Of a stretch of 53,965 nt of DNA, positions 16,660 to 26,215 are shown piece by piece. This DNA is from Methyloceanibacter sp. (GTDB lineage Bacteria; Pseudomonadota; Alphaproteobacteria; Rhizobiales; Methyloligellaceae), in the NCBI GenBank assembly GCA_030064755.1, contig JASJEH010000006.1:1-53965 (forward strand), read 5' to 3'. The translations under genes and the position numbers were made by a program. The notes beneath the pieces are model-generated. The model was not told where the DNA came from. It worked only from the letters and a program-made list of their open reading frames with translations, and made no database searches. Numbering within the stretch: position 1 is the stretch's first letter; the number at the start of each line of letters is the position of its first letter.

Positions 16660-19600
16660 GTGCAGATTTCAAGGCTTCGCCTTCTTGGATTTAAATCGTT
16701 CGTCGAGCCGACCGAGCTCTCAATCGAACAAGGCCTGACTGGTGTGGTCGGCCCCAATGGTTGTGGCAAGTCCAACCTGCTGGAGGCCCTGCGCTGGGCG
16801 ATGGGCGAGACGTCGTACAAAAGCATGCGCGGCTCCGCCATGGATGATGTGATTTTTGCGGGGGCGCAGGACCGCCCTGCGCGGAACACGGCCGAGGTCA
16901 CGCTCTTTATCGACAATAGTGAGCGCTTGGCACCCGCGGAATTCAACGACGCCGACGTGCTTGAAATCACGCGGCGCATTGAACGCGAAGCAGGCTCCGC
17001 CTACCGCGTTAACGGCAAAGACGTACGGGCGCGCGATGTGCGGCTCTTGTTCGAAGATGCCGCGACTGGCGCGCGCTCGCCGGCCCTCGTGCAACAGGGC
17101 CGTATCGGAGAGATCGTCAGCGCAACGCCCCTGGAGCGGCGGCGTGTGTTGGAAGACGCCGCGGGCGTCGCTGGTCTTCACAGTCGCCGCCACGAGGCGG
17201 AACTGCGCCTCAGGGCCGCCGAGAACAATCTCGCCCGCCTCGCGGATCTAATCGGCCAGTTAACCTCGCAGCTTCAGGCCACGCGCCGCCAGGCCCGCCA
17301 GGCCAAGCGCTATCGCAATGTTTCGACCAAGATTCAGGAGGTGGAAGCCCTCTCCTATCATCTGCAATGGGTTGCAGCCTGTGCTCAGGTCGAAGCCGAC
17401 GAGGCCGCATTCCAAGACTCGCTCGCGGCCGTGGCGGAGGAGACCAGGGCAGAATCCGAGGCTCTGCGCAATCAGGAAGCGGCGGCGGACAGGCTGCAGC
17501 CTCTGCGGGACGAAGAGGCGGCAAGGGCTGCTGTGCTTCATCGTCTGTCCGTGGACCGCGATGCTTTGGAACGCGAGGAGGAACGCGCCAAGGCCAGGCA
17601 GGAGGAGTTGGAAACGCAGCTCGCCCAGGCCGCACGGGACCTTACGCGCGAAGAAGATCAGATCGCCGAAGCCAACAAGGTGCTGCAAGGCTTGGCCGAG
17701 GAGAAGGCCGGGCTGGAGGCCATCAGCACCAATGACAGCGCCGAACCGCAATTACGAGAAGCAGCGGCCGGCGCCGCCGCAGTGCTCGCCGAAACCGAGA
17801 CGGCGCTGCGCCTAGCAACAACGGACCTCGCCGAGGCGCGCGCCGAACGCGGCCGCCTTGAGAGCGAACAGGTGCGTCTGTCCAGCCAGATCGGCCAGTT
17901 CGAGACACAGACAGAGGACCTGGCGCAGCAGCTCGCCAATCTCGAAGCGGAGAGCGGCGGTGAAACAAAGCTGACAGAACTAAATGCGGAAGCAGAGAAA
18001 GCCGCCGCATTGCTGGAGGACGCCGCCTTGGCTCTGACCGAAGCGGAGGCCGAAGAGGAACATGCCCGCGCCGAGGAGACGCGCCTTCGAGGTGCCCTCG
18101 CGGACGCCAAAGTCGCCCGCCAAGAGATCGAGACCGAGCTCGCGACCTTGCTGAAGCTCCTGGCGCCGCCGAACGAGTGGACGCCAATCGTGGACGATGT
18201 CCGAATCGAAGGCGGCTACGAACATGCGCTTGGGGCGGCGCTGGGCGACGATCTAGATGCAGCGGCGGAGGACAGCGCGCCGGCTCATTGGCGCATGATT
18301 GGCGGATCCGGCGACGACCCCGCTCTACCTGAGGGCGCCACGCCGCTCAGCCGCTTTGTCACCGGCCCCGCCGCCATAGCGCGGCGGCTGTCGCAGATCG
18401 GTGTGGTCGATGCGGAGCAAGGGACTGCCCTACAGGCGGCCTTGAGGCCGGGCCAGCGTCTCGTGTCCAAGGACGGCGATCTGTGGCGCTGGGACGGCTA
18501 TAGCGTCCAGGCAGGCGCGGCGACCGCGCAAGGCGCGCGGCTTGAAGAGCGCACGAGGCTCGAATCCCTCAAAACCCTGAAAGCCGATGCAGAGACCGCG
18601 GAAACCGCCGCCGAGACGGCGCTTCAAGCTGCTACCAAGGCGAGCCAGACCGCAAGTCAGAAGACGAAGGATCTTCGGCACAAGATCAGGGAAGACCGGG
18701 CCGAACTCGACAGGACCCGGAGCGAGATCGCCTCGGTCGAGCGGGAAGTCCAGGCGAATAGCAAACAACTGGGCGCGTTGTCGGAAGCCTTGAGCCGAAC
18801 CAAGTCCGCACGTGACGAGGCCCAGGAACAATCAGAAGCGGCATCCAGCGCGCTTCGGGAACTGACGGCGCTCGACGGTCTAACCGCAGCTCTGGAAGCG
18901 GCACAAGGCAAGACGGCTGATGCGCGCTCGGAGGCGGCGCAAGCCGAAGCCAATTTGAAGAGTTTCGAAAACGAAGTCCGACTCCGTACGGAACGCATCA
19001 CGGCGATCACGGCGGAGGAAGATCTCTGGCGCAAGCGCATCGCCAATGCCAATACACAGATCGAGACTCTGAGCGCCCGGAAGTCTGAGACGGCGACCGA
19101 CCTCGAAGCCCTCGCCCTGCTGCCGGCCCAGATCGAGGAGCGCCGTGGCAAGTTGATGAATTCGATCGCCGACGCGGAGCGCGACCGGTCGAAAGCTGCC
19201 GACGCGCTGGCTGAAGCCGAAACTACTTTGCGTGAGCACGACAAGGCGCTTCGCGCCACTCAGGAGAGCCTAGCGTCGGCCCGAGAGGCGAAGGCTGGTA
19301 GCGAGGCCAGGCTTGAGGGCGCCCGCGAGCGCCGTTCGGGGCTATCGCGGCTCATTCGTGAGCAGATCGACTGCACGCCCGAAGAGTGCCTGCAGCGCGC
19401 CAACCTGGCCGAGGGCGCGGAATTGCCCTCACTGGAGGAGGTCGAGCCGAAGCTAGCCAAGCTCAAAGCCGATCGTGAGCGGCTCGGTGGCGTGAATCTC
19501 CGCGCCGAAGAGGAAGAGATCGAACTTGCGGCTCAGCTGGAAGACATGGAGCGTGAAAAGGGTGACGTGGAGGAGGCAATCGCACAGCTTCGCCAAGGCA

Positions 19601-20109
19601 TCTCCAGCCTGAACCGCGAAGGGCGCAAACGCCTCCTTGAAGCCTTCGACATGGTCAATGCGCACTTCACACGCCTGTTCCAGACGCTGTTTGGCGGCGG
19701 CACCGCCGAGCTGAGGCTGGTGGATTCCGACGATCCGCTCGAATCCGGCTTGGAGATCTTTGCCCAGCCGCCAGGCAAAAAGACCCAAACCCTGTCGCTG
19801 ATGTCGGGCGGCGAAAAGGCGCTTACCGCCTTGGCGCTGATTTTCGCGGTGTTTCTCACCAATCCGTCGCCCATTTGCGTGCTGGACGAGGTGGACGCCC
19901 CGCTGGATGACGCAAATGTGGACCGATTCTGCCGGCTGATGGACGAAATGGCCAAGGAAACGAGCACTCGCTTCCTCATCATCACCCACCATCCGCTCAC
20001 CATGGCGCGTGTGAGCCGCCTGTTCGGCGTGACAATGCAGGAACGGGGGGTAAGCCAGCTGGTATCCGTGGATCTGGAGACTGCGGAACAGCTTCGGGAC
20101 GCCAGTTAG
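16660..20109 (+). CDS. smc: Chromosome segregation protein SMC, 1149 aa
   Basis: The ATPase of bacterial condensin, which organises and separates chromosomes with ScpAB. Walker A GPNGCGKSN is at 31-39; long acidic coiled coils occupy about 160-500 and 640-1000; the hinge lies between them (about 500-640). The ABC signature LSLMSGGEKA starts near 1045 and Walker B VLDEVDAPLDD near 1074. The start was set at GTG 16660 because the family begins at QISRLRLLGFKSF and an AAGGA lies about ten bases upstream; 41 further upstream codons are open but overlap the dsbA-like gene. scpA and scpB are not in the window. Confidence 0.96.
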   Translation: MQISRLRLLGFKSFVEPTELSIEQGLTGVVGPNGCGKSNLLEALRWAMGETSYKSMRGSAMDDVIFAGAQDRPARNTAEVTLFIDNSERLAPAEFNDADVLEITRRIEREAGSAYRVNGKDVRARDVRLLFEDAATGARSPALVQQGRIGEIVSATPLERRRVLEDAAGVAGLHSRRHEAELRLRAAENNLARLADLIGQLTSQLQATRRQARQAKRYRNVSTKIQEVEALSYHLQWVAACAQVEADEAAFQDSLAAVAEETRAESEALRNQEAAADRLQPLRDEEAARAAVLHRLSVDRDALEREEERAKARQEELETQLAQAARDLTREEDQIAEANKVLQGLAEEKAGLEAISTNDSAEPQLREAAAGAAAVLAETETALRLATTDLAEARAERGRLESEQVRLSSQIGQFETQTEDLAQQLANLEAESGGETKLTELNAEAEKAAALLEDAALALTEAEAEEEHARAEETRLRGALADAKVARQEIETELATLLKLLAPPNEWTPIVDDVRIEGGYEHALGAALGDDLDAAAEDSAPAHWRMIGGSGDDPALPEGATPLSRFVTGPAAIARRLSQIGVVDAEQGTALQAALRPGQRLVSKDGDLWRWDGYSVQAGAATAQGARLEERTRLESLKTLKADAETAETAAETALQAATKASQTASQKTKDLRHKIREDRAELDRTRSEIASVEREVQANSKQLGALSEALSRTKSARDEAQEQSEAASSALRELTALDGLTAALEAAQGKTADARSEAAQAEANLKSFENEVRLRTERITAITAEEDLWRKRIANANTQIETLSARKSETATDLEALALLPAQIEERRGKLMNSIADAERDRSKAADALAEAETTLREHDKALRATQESLASAREAKAGSEARLEGARERRSGLSRLIREQIDCTPEECLQRANLAEGAELPSLEEVEPKLAKLKADRERLGGVNLRAEEEEIELAAQLEDMEREKGDVEEAIAQLRQGISSLNREGRKRLLEAFDMVNAHFTRLFQTLFGGGTAELRLVDSDDPLESGLEIFAQPPGKKTQTLSLMSGGEKALTALALIFAVFLTNPSPICVLDEVDAPLDDANVDRFCRLMDEMAKETSTRFLIITHHPLTMARVSRLFGVTMQERGVSQLVSVDLETAEQLRDAS

Positions 20110-20241
20110 CCTCCGCCGGTTTACACAGCTTACCCGCTGATTTCCTGTCGGATTCCGCTTTCAACCGGCCGTCAGCCAGGGCGCGCGGCCTCAAGGCTGC
20201 CTACCCCTACCAAAAGCCGTGTCATCCAAGTTGGGACTTTC

Positions 20242-20269
20242 TTGACACCCGGGATTCCCTAACTAAAGT
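20242..20269 (+). promoter_or_regulatory. Candidate sigma-70 promoter for the F0 ATP synthase operon
   Basis: A perfect TTGACA (20242-20247) is followed after 16 bases by TAAAGT (20264-20269), which matches the -10 consensus at four of six positions. It sits in the 221-base gap between smc and atpI, about 60 bases before atpI. This gap is otherwise empty. The match and position are good, but no experimental support is available. Confidence 0.5.
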
Positions 20270-20330
20270 GCGCGCGAAGCTTGGGGACCACCCGGTTCTC
20301 TCAAGGCTTTCCCGGAATTGAGCAAGTGCA

Positions 20331-20732
20331 ATGGCCGGAGCCGAAAATCAGTCCGGAGCCGATCGTGGCGAGCAGGACACTAAGAGCATTCGGCGCCGCT
20401 TGGACACGCTCGATGGGAAGCTGACGAAAGCCAAGGGTCAGCGGGCGCCATCGGTTGAGGCCGAGGGACGCGGCCGGGCCATGGGCCAAGCTCTAAAGCT
20501 GTCGGTCGAGCTGGTCGGCGGCGTGGCGGTTGGGGGGCTTATCGGCTGGGCTCTGGACCAGCTGTTCGGCACAAAGCCGATCTTGATGTTGGTGTTCCTG
20601 ATTTTGGGCGCCGCCAGCGGGATCATGAATGTGATGCGAACGGCTAAGACAATGCAGGGCGAGCCGATGCCCGGTCACCATTTGCGCGCTCAGAAGGAGC
20701 GCGATGCGGTGGCAAAAGAGGATGAGGACTAG
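20331..20732 (+). CDS. atpI: ATP synthase accessory protein I (AtpI family), 133 aa
   Basis: A small membrane protein that helps assemble the c-ring. After a charged N-terminal half, two hydrophobic segments lie at about 58-75 and 83-101, with the conserved GGLIGWALDQLFGTKP between them; this is the AtpI/F0F1-ATPase subunit (PF09527) pattern. It is first in the F0 operon and is followed within six bases by atpB. The ATG at 20331 has only a weak ribosome-binding site. Confidence 0.88.
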   Translation: MAGAENQSGADRGEQDTKSIRRRLDTLDGKLTKAKGQRAPSVEAEGRGRAMGQALKLSVELVGGVAVGGLIGWALDQLFGTKPILMLVFLILGAASGIMNVMRTAKTMQGEPMPGHHLRAQKERDAVAKEDED

Positions 20733-20737
20733 GGACT

Positions 20738-21535
20738 TTGACCTTGATTGGGGCAGCTTACGCGGCTGATAGCGCGGGTCACGGGGATGGTCATGGCGGC
20801 GGCTCCGGTATGCCGGATCCAATGCATCAGTTCGAGATCAAGCGTCTCATCGAGCTCGATCTCTTTGGCTTCGACGCATCCTTCACGAACTCTGCGCTCT
20901 TCATGGTGATTGGCGCCGTGCTCATCACGGTCTTCATCATTTTCGCCATGCGCAAGGCCGAGATGGTTCCGAACCGGACCCAATCGGTCGCCGAACTCGC
21001 CTACACGTTCGTTGCCAACATGGTCCGTGACAATGTCGGGACCGATGGCATGAAGTACTTCCCCTTCATTTTCACGCTGTTCATGTTCGTGCTGACCATG
21101 AACATGCTCGGCATGGTGCCCTATTCCTTCACCGTCACCAGCCACATCATCGTAACGCTCGTACTCGCTCTGATGGTCTTTATCGGCGTCACGATCATCG
21201 GCTTCGTGAAGCACGGGGCGCATTTCTTTAGTTTCTTCGTGCCAAAGGGCGTGCCGTTCATCCTCCTGCCACTGATCGTAGTGGTCGAGGTGATCTCCTA
21301 CCTGACCCGGCCGTTGAGCCTCTCAGTCCGCCTGTTCGCCAACATGACCGCCGGTCATACGCTTCTGAAGGTGTTTGCGGCCTTCGTCGTGGCCATGGGT
21401 TTTCTCGGCGGCTGGGCGGCCCTCGCCTTCATGGTGGCCTTCACCGGGCTCGAATTTCTGGTGGCGTTCCTGCAAGCCTATGTGTTCGCCATTCTCACCT
21501 GCATCTATCTCAACGATGCACTCCACCTTCACTAA
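20738..21535 (+). CDS. atpB: F0 ATP synthase subunit a, 265 aa
   Basis: Forms the proton half-channels against the c-ring. The essential Arg (198 in this numbering) is in [13 protein letters not shown]; five to six membrane helices follow the family pattern, and HQFEIKR near the N-terminus is the usual alphaproteobacterial beginning. The start is uncertain: TTG at 20738 gives a Gly/His-rich extension, whereas ATG at 20810 (residue 25) would begin at [11 protein letters not shown], closer to typical family starts. Confidence 0.95.
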   Translation: MTLIGAAYAADSAGHGDGHGGGSGMPDPMHQFEIKRLIELDLFGFDASFTNSALFMVIGAVLITVFIIFAMRKAEMVPNRTQSVAELAYTFVANMVRDNVGTDGMKYFPFIFTLFMFVLTMNMLGMVPYSFTVTSHIIVTLVLALMVFIGVTIIGFVKHGAHFFSFFVPKGVPFILLPLIVVVEVISYLTRPLSLSVRLFANMTAGHTLLKVFAAFVVAMGFLGGWAALAFMVAFTGLEFLVAFLQAYVFAILTCIYLNDALHLH

Positions 21536-21576
21536 GCAGATCTCGATATTCGATCTTTTCAGGGAGACTTACGATC

Positions 21577-21804
21577 ATGGAAGCAGAAGCAGCAAAGTTT
21601 ATTGGCGCGGGCCTTGCCTCGCTCGCCCTTATTGGCGCCGGTCTCGGTATCGGAAACATCTTCGGTAGCTACCTGCAGGGCGCGCTGCGCAACCCGTCGG
21701 CCGCGCCCGGTCAGTTCGCCAACCTGCTGCTCGGCTTCGCTCTTGCCGAAGCGACGGGCCTGTTCGGCCTCGTGGTGGCACTGATTATCCTGTTCGTGTT
21801 CTAG
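21577..21804 (+). CDS. atpE: F0 ATP synthase subunit c, 75 aa
   Basis: The proteolipid of the rotor ring. It has two membrane helices joined by the polar loop RNPSA (38-42); the ion-binding carboxylate is Glu58 in [16 protein letters not shown] precedes the ATG by about ten bases. No sodium-binding signature is seen (the c-subunit Na+ sites need extra Gln/Ser-Thr ligands), so a proton-coupled enzyme is likely. Confidence 0.97.
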   Translation: MEAEAAKFIGAGLASLALIGAGLGIGNIFGSYLQGALRNPSAAPGQFANLLLGFALAEATGLFGLVVALIILFVF

Positions 21805-21842
21805 TCTGAGCTGAAGCACGCTCTCCAAAAAGGACACGAGCA

Positions 21843-22328
21843 ATGCCGCAACTCAATCCGCTCGATTGGGCTCCGCAAATCATCTGGCTGCTCATTACCT
21901 TCGGCGTTCTTTACCTGCTGATGGTTTGGGTCGCGATCCCGCGCATCGGCACGGTCATCGATAAGCGCGCGGCGAAGATCGCTGGCGACCTTGAGGCCGC
22001 CGAAAAGAACAAGCGCGCGACGGAAGAGGCTATTGCCGCCTACGAGCAGGCTTTAACCGAGGCCAAGCAGAAGGCGCACGCCATCGTCGACGAAGGCCGC
22101 GCGAAGCTGAAGGCAGAGACCGATGCGGAGCGGGCCAAGCTCGACAAGCAACTGTCCGAAAAGGCGGCGGAAGCGGCCGCGCGGATTGAGAAGGCCCGAG
22201 ACTCGGCAATGAAGGATGTCACTGCTGTTGCGACAGAGGCTGCCGCCGACATTGTCAAGCAGCTGATCGGCGTTACGCCGTCCAAGGCGGATGTCGAGAA
22301 GGCCGTGACAGCGGCACGGAAGGCGTAA
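21843..22328 (+). CDS. atpF2: F0 ATP synthase subunit b', 161 aa
   Basis: One of two different peripheral-stalk subunits; photosynthetic and many alphaproteobacterial ATP synthases carry a b/b' heterodimer. A single N-terminal membrane helix (about 12-32, IIWLLITFGVLYLLMVWV) is followed by IPRIGTVIDKR and a long charged coiled coil rich in Ala, Lys and Glu. It is followed three bases later by subunit b. The order b' then b is the family norm. Confidence 0.93.
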   Translation: MPQLNPLDWAPQIIWLLITFGVLYLLMVWVAIPRIGTVIDKRAAKIAGDLEAAEKNKRATEEAIAAYEQALTEAKQKAHAIVDEGRAKLKAETDAERAKLDKQLSEKAAEAAARIEKARDSAMKDVTAVATEAAADIVKQLIGVTPSKADVEKAVTAARKA

Positions 22329-22331
22329 GCG

Positions 22332-22823
22332 ATGGAAATCTTTGCATCAGATAAGTTCTGGGTCGCTGTTTCCTTCTTCCTGTTCTTCGGCCTCCTGTAC
22401 TACTTCGGTGTCCACAGAAGGGTTGCTTCAGCCCTCGACGATCGCGCTGCGTCGATCGCCAAGGAACTCGCCGACGCTCAGGCTCTCAGAGAAGAGGCCG
22501 AGGCCGTTCTGGCTGACTACAAGAAGAAGACAGCCAATGCCGCGCAGGAAGCTGAGGACATTATCGAGCTTGCCGCGAAGGAAGCCGAGGCGCTTGCGCT
22601 GGAGACCTCAAAGGCGATGACCGAGCAGTTCGAGCGGCGCATGAAGGTCGCCGAGGACAAGATCGCGCAGGCCGAGGCCGACGCGCTTCGGGACGTTCGG
22701 GCCGCAGCCGCCGATGCGGCGGTCGCCGCCGCTCACAATGTGATTTCGGGCTCGCTGACGCCTGAGACCGCCGGCAAGCTCATTGACGCCGGCATCGACG
22801 ACTTGAAGTCAAAGCTCAACTAG
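22332..22823 (+). CDS. atpF: F0 ATP synthase subunit b, 163 aa
   Basis: The second stalk subunit. A short N-terminal membrane helix (about 9-26, FWVAVSFFLFFGLLYYF) precedes HRRVASALDDRAASI and an extended Ala/Glu/Lys coiled coil that should dimerise with b'. Last gene of the F0 operon; the F1 genes (atpHAGDC) are not in the window, consistent with the split operons of alphaproteobacteria. Confidence 0.94.
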   Translation: MEIFASDKFWVAVSFFLFFGLLYYFGVHRRVASALDDRAASIAKELADAQALREEAEAVLADYKKKTANAAQEAEDIIELAAKEAEALALETSKAMTEQFERRMKVAEDKIAQAEADALRDVRAAAADAAVAAAHNVISGSLTPETAGKLIDAGIDDLKSKLN

Positions 22824-22912
22824 GCTTCCGTTTCACAAAGGTCTTCCGGGTTTTGCCGGTGACCCACCCGGCGTGCTCGGCGCGGCGGGTTAGTGCACTT
22901 GCGGAGGCTGGA

Positions 22913-23551
22913 ATGTGGAGCACGATCGCCTACTATTTGCTCCTCACAATTGAGTCCATGGCCGGCGTGTTTGGAATCCGTCTCTCAGAAGAAGCCGCTT
23001 ATAAGACAATCGACCACGTTGGCAGCGCGGTAGAGATACGGGAGTATGCGCCCGTCATGGTGGCTGAAGTGACGCTGCCCAAAGGGAATAGACAAGCTCG
23101 AAACCAGGCCTTTCGGCTCCTGTTCGACTATATCTCTGGGGCCAACAAGAGAGCTGCCGGATCCGACAAGGTCGCCATGACTGTTCCGGTTGCCGTCGAC
23201 GAACCGGAGCGCATTGCGATGACGGTTCCGGTTCAGACGAGCCCCGAGTCGGGAACCATGCGCTTCTTTCTCCCGGCCAAGTACACGCGAGAAACACCGC
23301 CACCCGAACCAACCAATACGCGCGTCAAGGTCGTCGCGTTGCCCGCTACAACCATTGCCACCTTGCGGTATTCTGGCTCCGGGCGTGACGCGGAGCGCAA
23401 GGAGCAGGAACTGCTCAAGGCGCTAAAAGGGAGCACATGGCGTCCCGCCGGGCGCGCTTACACGCTCTACTACGATCCGCCCTTCACGATATCCTTTTTG
23501 AGGCGGAATGAGGCCGCCGTCGCTGTGGAGAGAGCTGCTGGCGCACGCTAG
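22913..23551 (+). CDS. SOUL heme-binding family protein, 212 aa
   Basis: A SOUL/HBP-domain protein. Family features are YEVIREY-like VEIREYAPVMVAEV after an N-terminal hydrophobic stretch (about 3-20, probably signal or anchor), two KVAMTVPV / RIAMTVPV strands, and the C-terminal repeat FLRRNE. GCGGAGG just upstream fixes the ATG at 22913. Bacterial SOUL proteins bind heme weakly or are of unknown function. Its stop overlaps that of the converging DUF2233 gene in a shared CTAG. Confidence 0.85.
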   Translation: MWSTIAYYLLLTIESMAGVFGIRLSEEAAYKTIDHVGSAVEIREYAPVMVAEVTLPKGNRQARNQAFRLLFDYISGANKRAAGSDKVAMTVPVAVDEPERIAMTVPVQTSPESGTMRFFLPAKYTRETPPPEPTNTRVKVVALPATTIATLRYSGSGRDAERKEQELLKALKGSTWRPAGRAYTLYYDPPFTISFLRRNEAAVAVERAAGAR

Positions 23552-24327
23552 CGTATAACAGCAATAATGGGGCCGTAGCCACCGTGCCCTGGCCGGTCAT
23601 TGCGGCGTAGCTCGGGGGCGAAGATGCCTGGCGCCCACCCTCCATCGAGAAAGAGTGCGTCCTGTACGCCGAGGCCATCGCGGAAAGCGCGGGCGAAGTT
23701 GTAGAAGCTGACCCGTCCCTTGGTCATGACAAAGTAGATCGTCCCATCCGGGGCCACACCGACGCCATTGCGCTGTTTGAAGTCCCGCGAGTTTTTGAGA
23801 AAGGCCGGATGGATCTTGCCGTCGATAACCAGCATCGGTCCGGACTGGGTGGCAAAGGCAACATTTGGTGACCGTCCCTTGAACCGGCCGCTTTCGAGCA
23901 CCCCGGCCTTTCCGTCTCCCCAGAAAAAGACGCCGTTCGGCTTTTTGTAGAAATTGGGTATCTGGCTCGGGCGCCCCGTGACGGTCTTCGTGTTGAGGCG
24001 CGAGAGCGTTTTCCCCTGCTCGATGTGGAGACCGACAGGACTGAAGTCGCGTTCGTACATGCCGCCATTCATGGCAAATACGAGCGTGCGGCCTTGAGCT
24101 TGTAGCGCCTCCGACAAGGCGTTGAATGTAAGGAACGGGCGTCCATTCTGGCGTTGCCAGAACAAGCGAAGCTCGTCTGTCGCAGGATGGAACGAGCAGA
24201 CAGTATAGGACGTCCCGAGAAGATCGCGGTTGGTGCACTTGCCTTCGGCGGCATCTGTGGTGGCACCGCCGAAGACCGCCATGGCGACGGCGAGCGTTGA
24301 TAGGCGAGCAACCGTGCGGAACCGCAT
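23548..24327 (-). CDS. Exported phosphodiester glycosidase (NAGPA/DUF2233) domain protein, 259 aa
   Basis: A periplasmic or secreted protein. A signal peptide covers about 1-26 (cleavage near DAAEG). The rest is one DUF2233 domain: FAMNGGMYERDFSPVGLHIEQG, GPMLVIDGKIH, NGVGVAPDG and ALFLDGGWAPG are family signatures also found in the mammalian mannose-6-phosphate uncovering enzyme. The substrate in bacteria is not known; removal of sugar or phosphodiester groups from envelope polymers is a reasonable guess. It lies 16 bases downstream of the lipoprotein gene on the same strand and is probably co-transcribed with it. Confidence 0.88.
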   Translation of the reverse strand: MRFRTVARLSTLAVAMAVFGGATTDAAEGKCTNRDLLGTSYTVCSFHPATDELRLFWQRQNGRPFLTFNALSEALQAQGRTLVFAMNGGMYERDFSPVGLHIEQGKTLSRLNTKTVTGRPSQIPNFYKKPNGVFFWGDGKAGVLESGRFKGRSPNVAFATQSGPMLVIDGKIHPAFLKNSRDFKQRNGVGVAPDGTIYFVMTKGRVSFYNFARAFRDGLGVQDALFLDGGWAPGIFAPELRRNDRPGHGGYGPIIAVIR

Positions 24328-24343
24328 GATGAGGTCGGCGTCC

Positions 24344-24994
24344 CTATTTCAGCGCGACGAAAATCTTGTAGTCCTGGAGCCGCGTCCCCTGCCGCACGGG
24401 CAAAGACATCTCGCGCACCATGGAGAAGTAGCCAACCGTCTGGTTGCCAGGCACCGTTACGCGAACCGACATGCGGTCTTGCCCGATTTGCGCCTTGTAG
24501 GCGTCCGTCGCCTTGACGGATACGGGCAGCGAGAAGCTACCGGGATAGCCTTTCGGTCCCAGCAGGAGCCGTCCCGCATAGCCGTACTTCACCACCACGC
24601 GTCCACCATAGACGCGGCATTCGCGGGAGAGCTTTGTAATCTCGCCGCGATAGATGATGAAGTTCGCATCACCGTTATGGCCGTTCTGATAGACAGTCTT
24701 GAGCTTTTCGTTGGGCCAGGCCACGACCTGGGGACAGCTTGTCGCCCGGCCGTCGGCAGCCACCGGAAGCCCCGAGGAAGGATCAGTCTGTGGCTGAGAG
24801 CCCGAGAGCGACGGCAGCTTGAAGGACGGCATGGTGTCAGGCAGGCGCTCGCTGGAGAAACCGGTGCTCCCGCCGCCGCCACCACCACAACCCGCCGCGA
24901 ACGCTGCGGCCACGCAGAGCGTCGCGAGCCCGGTGCTGCGGCTCCAGATATGCCTGTCGTTCCGCCTCAACTCTCCCCGTCCTTTGCTTGACAT
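24344..24994 (-). CDS. Hypothetical lipoprotein, 216 aa
   Basis: Not recognised beyond its export signal. After a basic N-region (1-20) a hydrophobic core ends in the lipobox FAAGC (Cys36), followed by six glycines and a Ser/Pro linker (about 37-80). The remaining domain (about 85-216) contains beta-strand-rich sequence with CPQVVAWP, Cys in SRECRVYGGRVVVKYGYAGRL, and VPGNQTVGYFSMV; the two Cys could form a disulfide. Probably an outer-membrane or periplasmic lipoprotein working with the following DUF2233 protein. Confidence 0.78.
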   Translation of the reverse strand: MSSKGRGELRRNDRHIWSRSTGLATLCVAAAFAAGCGGGGGGSTGFSSERLPDTMPSFKLPSLSGSQPQTDPSSGLPVAADGRATSCPQVVAWPNEKLKTVYQNGHNGDANFIIYRGEITKLSRECRVYGGRVVVKYGYAGRLLLGPKGYPGSFSLPVSVKATDAYKAQIGQDRMSVRVTVPGNQTVGYFSMVREMSLPVRQGTRLQDYKIFVALK

Positions 24995-25016
24995 GCCAGG
25001 CGTCCGAGCCTGATAT
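24988..25016 (+). promoter_or_regulatory. Weak candidate promoter ahead of ispH
   Basis: TTGACA is followed after 17 bases by TGATAT, which matches -10 consensus poorly (three of six). It overlaps the start codon of the divergent lipoprotein gene and would leave a leader of about 200 bases before ispH. The rest of the 228-base intergenic region shows no better signal. Confidence 0.25.
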
Positions 25017-25222
25017 GCCCGGGGCGCGTCGACTCATTCGCTTGACGGCCAGCGCGCTCCCGGGCCGCCAATTGTGCCGAAATTATCGGCCGAAGGCAGT
25101 CCCTACAAGACCCGCGTCGGGCCGCCAAGGTGGGATCATCCCCTCTGCCGGAGGCAAGCTCGGCGCTGTTTTGGGCTGAAATGGGGCCGTTGGCTTCGAA
25201 ACAAAGTAGTTCTGGAGCATAG

Positions 25223-26215
25223 ATGAACGGCACAACACCCGAGATTCGACAAGACGAAGAGCTGCCGAAACTGACTGTCTATCTCGCCGCACCGCGCGGC
25301 TTTTGCGCCGGCGTTGACCGGGCCATCCAGATCGTCGAGCTGGCGCTTGAGAAGTATGGCGCACCCGTCTATGTGCGCCATGCGATTGTCCACAACCGTT
25401 ATGTCGTGGAATCCCTTGAGGCCAAGGGTGCGATCTTCGTAGAGGAACTGGACGAGATCCCCGAGTGTGACGCGCCGATCGTCTTCTCGGCGCATGGGGT
25501 GCCGAAATCCGTTCCGGCCGACGCACGCGACCGCCGCATGTTCGTGCTCGATGCGACCTGCCCGCTCGTTTCCAAGGTGCATATCGAAGCTGAACGGCTT
25601 TTCGATCGCGGGCATGAGATTTTGCTCATTGGCCATTCGGGCCATCCCGAGGTGGTCGGCACAATGGGGCAGCTGCCGCCAGGCGCGATCCATTTGATCG
25701 AAACAAGCGAAGACGCGAACAGCTTCCTACCGAAGGACGAGTCGAAGCTTGCGGTTGTGACCCAGACCACTCTGTCGGTGGACGATACGCATGAGATCAT
25801 GGCGATCCTGAAACGGCGCTTCCCTGAGATCGTTGTCCCGCGCAAGGATGATATCTGCTACGCGACAACCAACCGTCAGGAAGCCGTTAAGCGAATCGCG
25901 CCGCAATGCGACAGAATGATTGTCGTCGGTTCCCCGAATAGTTCGAACTCAATGCGTCTGGTCGAAGTGGCTGAGCGTGCCGGCTGCCCAAGCGCCACAC
26001 TTGTGGAAGAAGCAAACGAGATCGACTGGAGCCAGTTCGAGGACATTCGCAGTCTTGGCGTGACGGCGGGTGCGTCAGCGCCGGAAGTGCTGGTCGAAGG
26101 CATCCTCGATGCTTTCGCGGAGCGCTTCGACTTGCATGTTAGGACCGTTACGACCGCCGAGGAGACGGTCTCCTTCAAGCTGCCGCGCGCGTTGCGAGAT
26201 TCAACGGCGGCATAG
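25223..26215 (+). CDS. ispH: 4-hydroxy-3-methylbut-2-enyl diphosphate reductase, 330 aa
   Basis: Last step of the MEP isoprenoid pathway, making IPP and DMAPP with an iron-sulfur cluster. The three cluster Cys are visible: Cys28 in GFCAGVDRA, Cys113 in ATCPLVSK and Cys212 in [15 protein letters not shown] carries the catalytic Glu143. The N-terminus is ~15 residues longer than in the E. coli enzyme. It is followed directly by thrB (stop and start are adjacent) and rnhA, an operon common in Hyphomicrobiales. Confidence 0.97.
   Translation: MNGTTPEIRQDEELPKLTVYLAAPRGFCAGVDRAIQIVELALEKYGAPVYVRHAIVHNRYVVESLEAKGAIFVEELDEIPECDAPIVFSAHGVPKSVPADARDRRMFVLDATCPLVSKVHIEAERLFDRGHEILLIGHSGHPEVVGTMGQLPPGAIHLIETSEDANSFLPKDESKLAVVTQTTLSVDDTHEIMAILKRRFPEIVVPRKDDICYATTNRQEAVKRIAPQCDRMIVVGSPNSSNSMRLVEVAERAGCPSATLVEEANEIDWSQFEDIRSLGVTAGASAPEVLVEGILDAFAERFDLHVRTVTTAEETVSFKLPRALRDSTAA

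Noticed and set aside
22846-22871. Inverted repeat CCGGGT...ACCCGG after the F0 operon as a terminator
   Set aside because: The stem is only six base pairs with a 14-base loop and there is no T tract.
24230-24991. A 253-codon plus-strand frame opposite the lipoprotein gene
   Set aside because: The opposite strand encodes a signal peptide with lipobox and a well-spaced partner gene; the plus-strand product is basic and resembles nothing.
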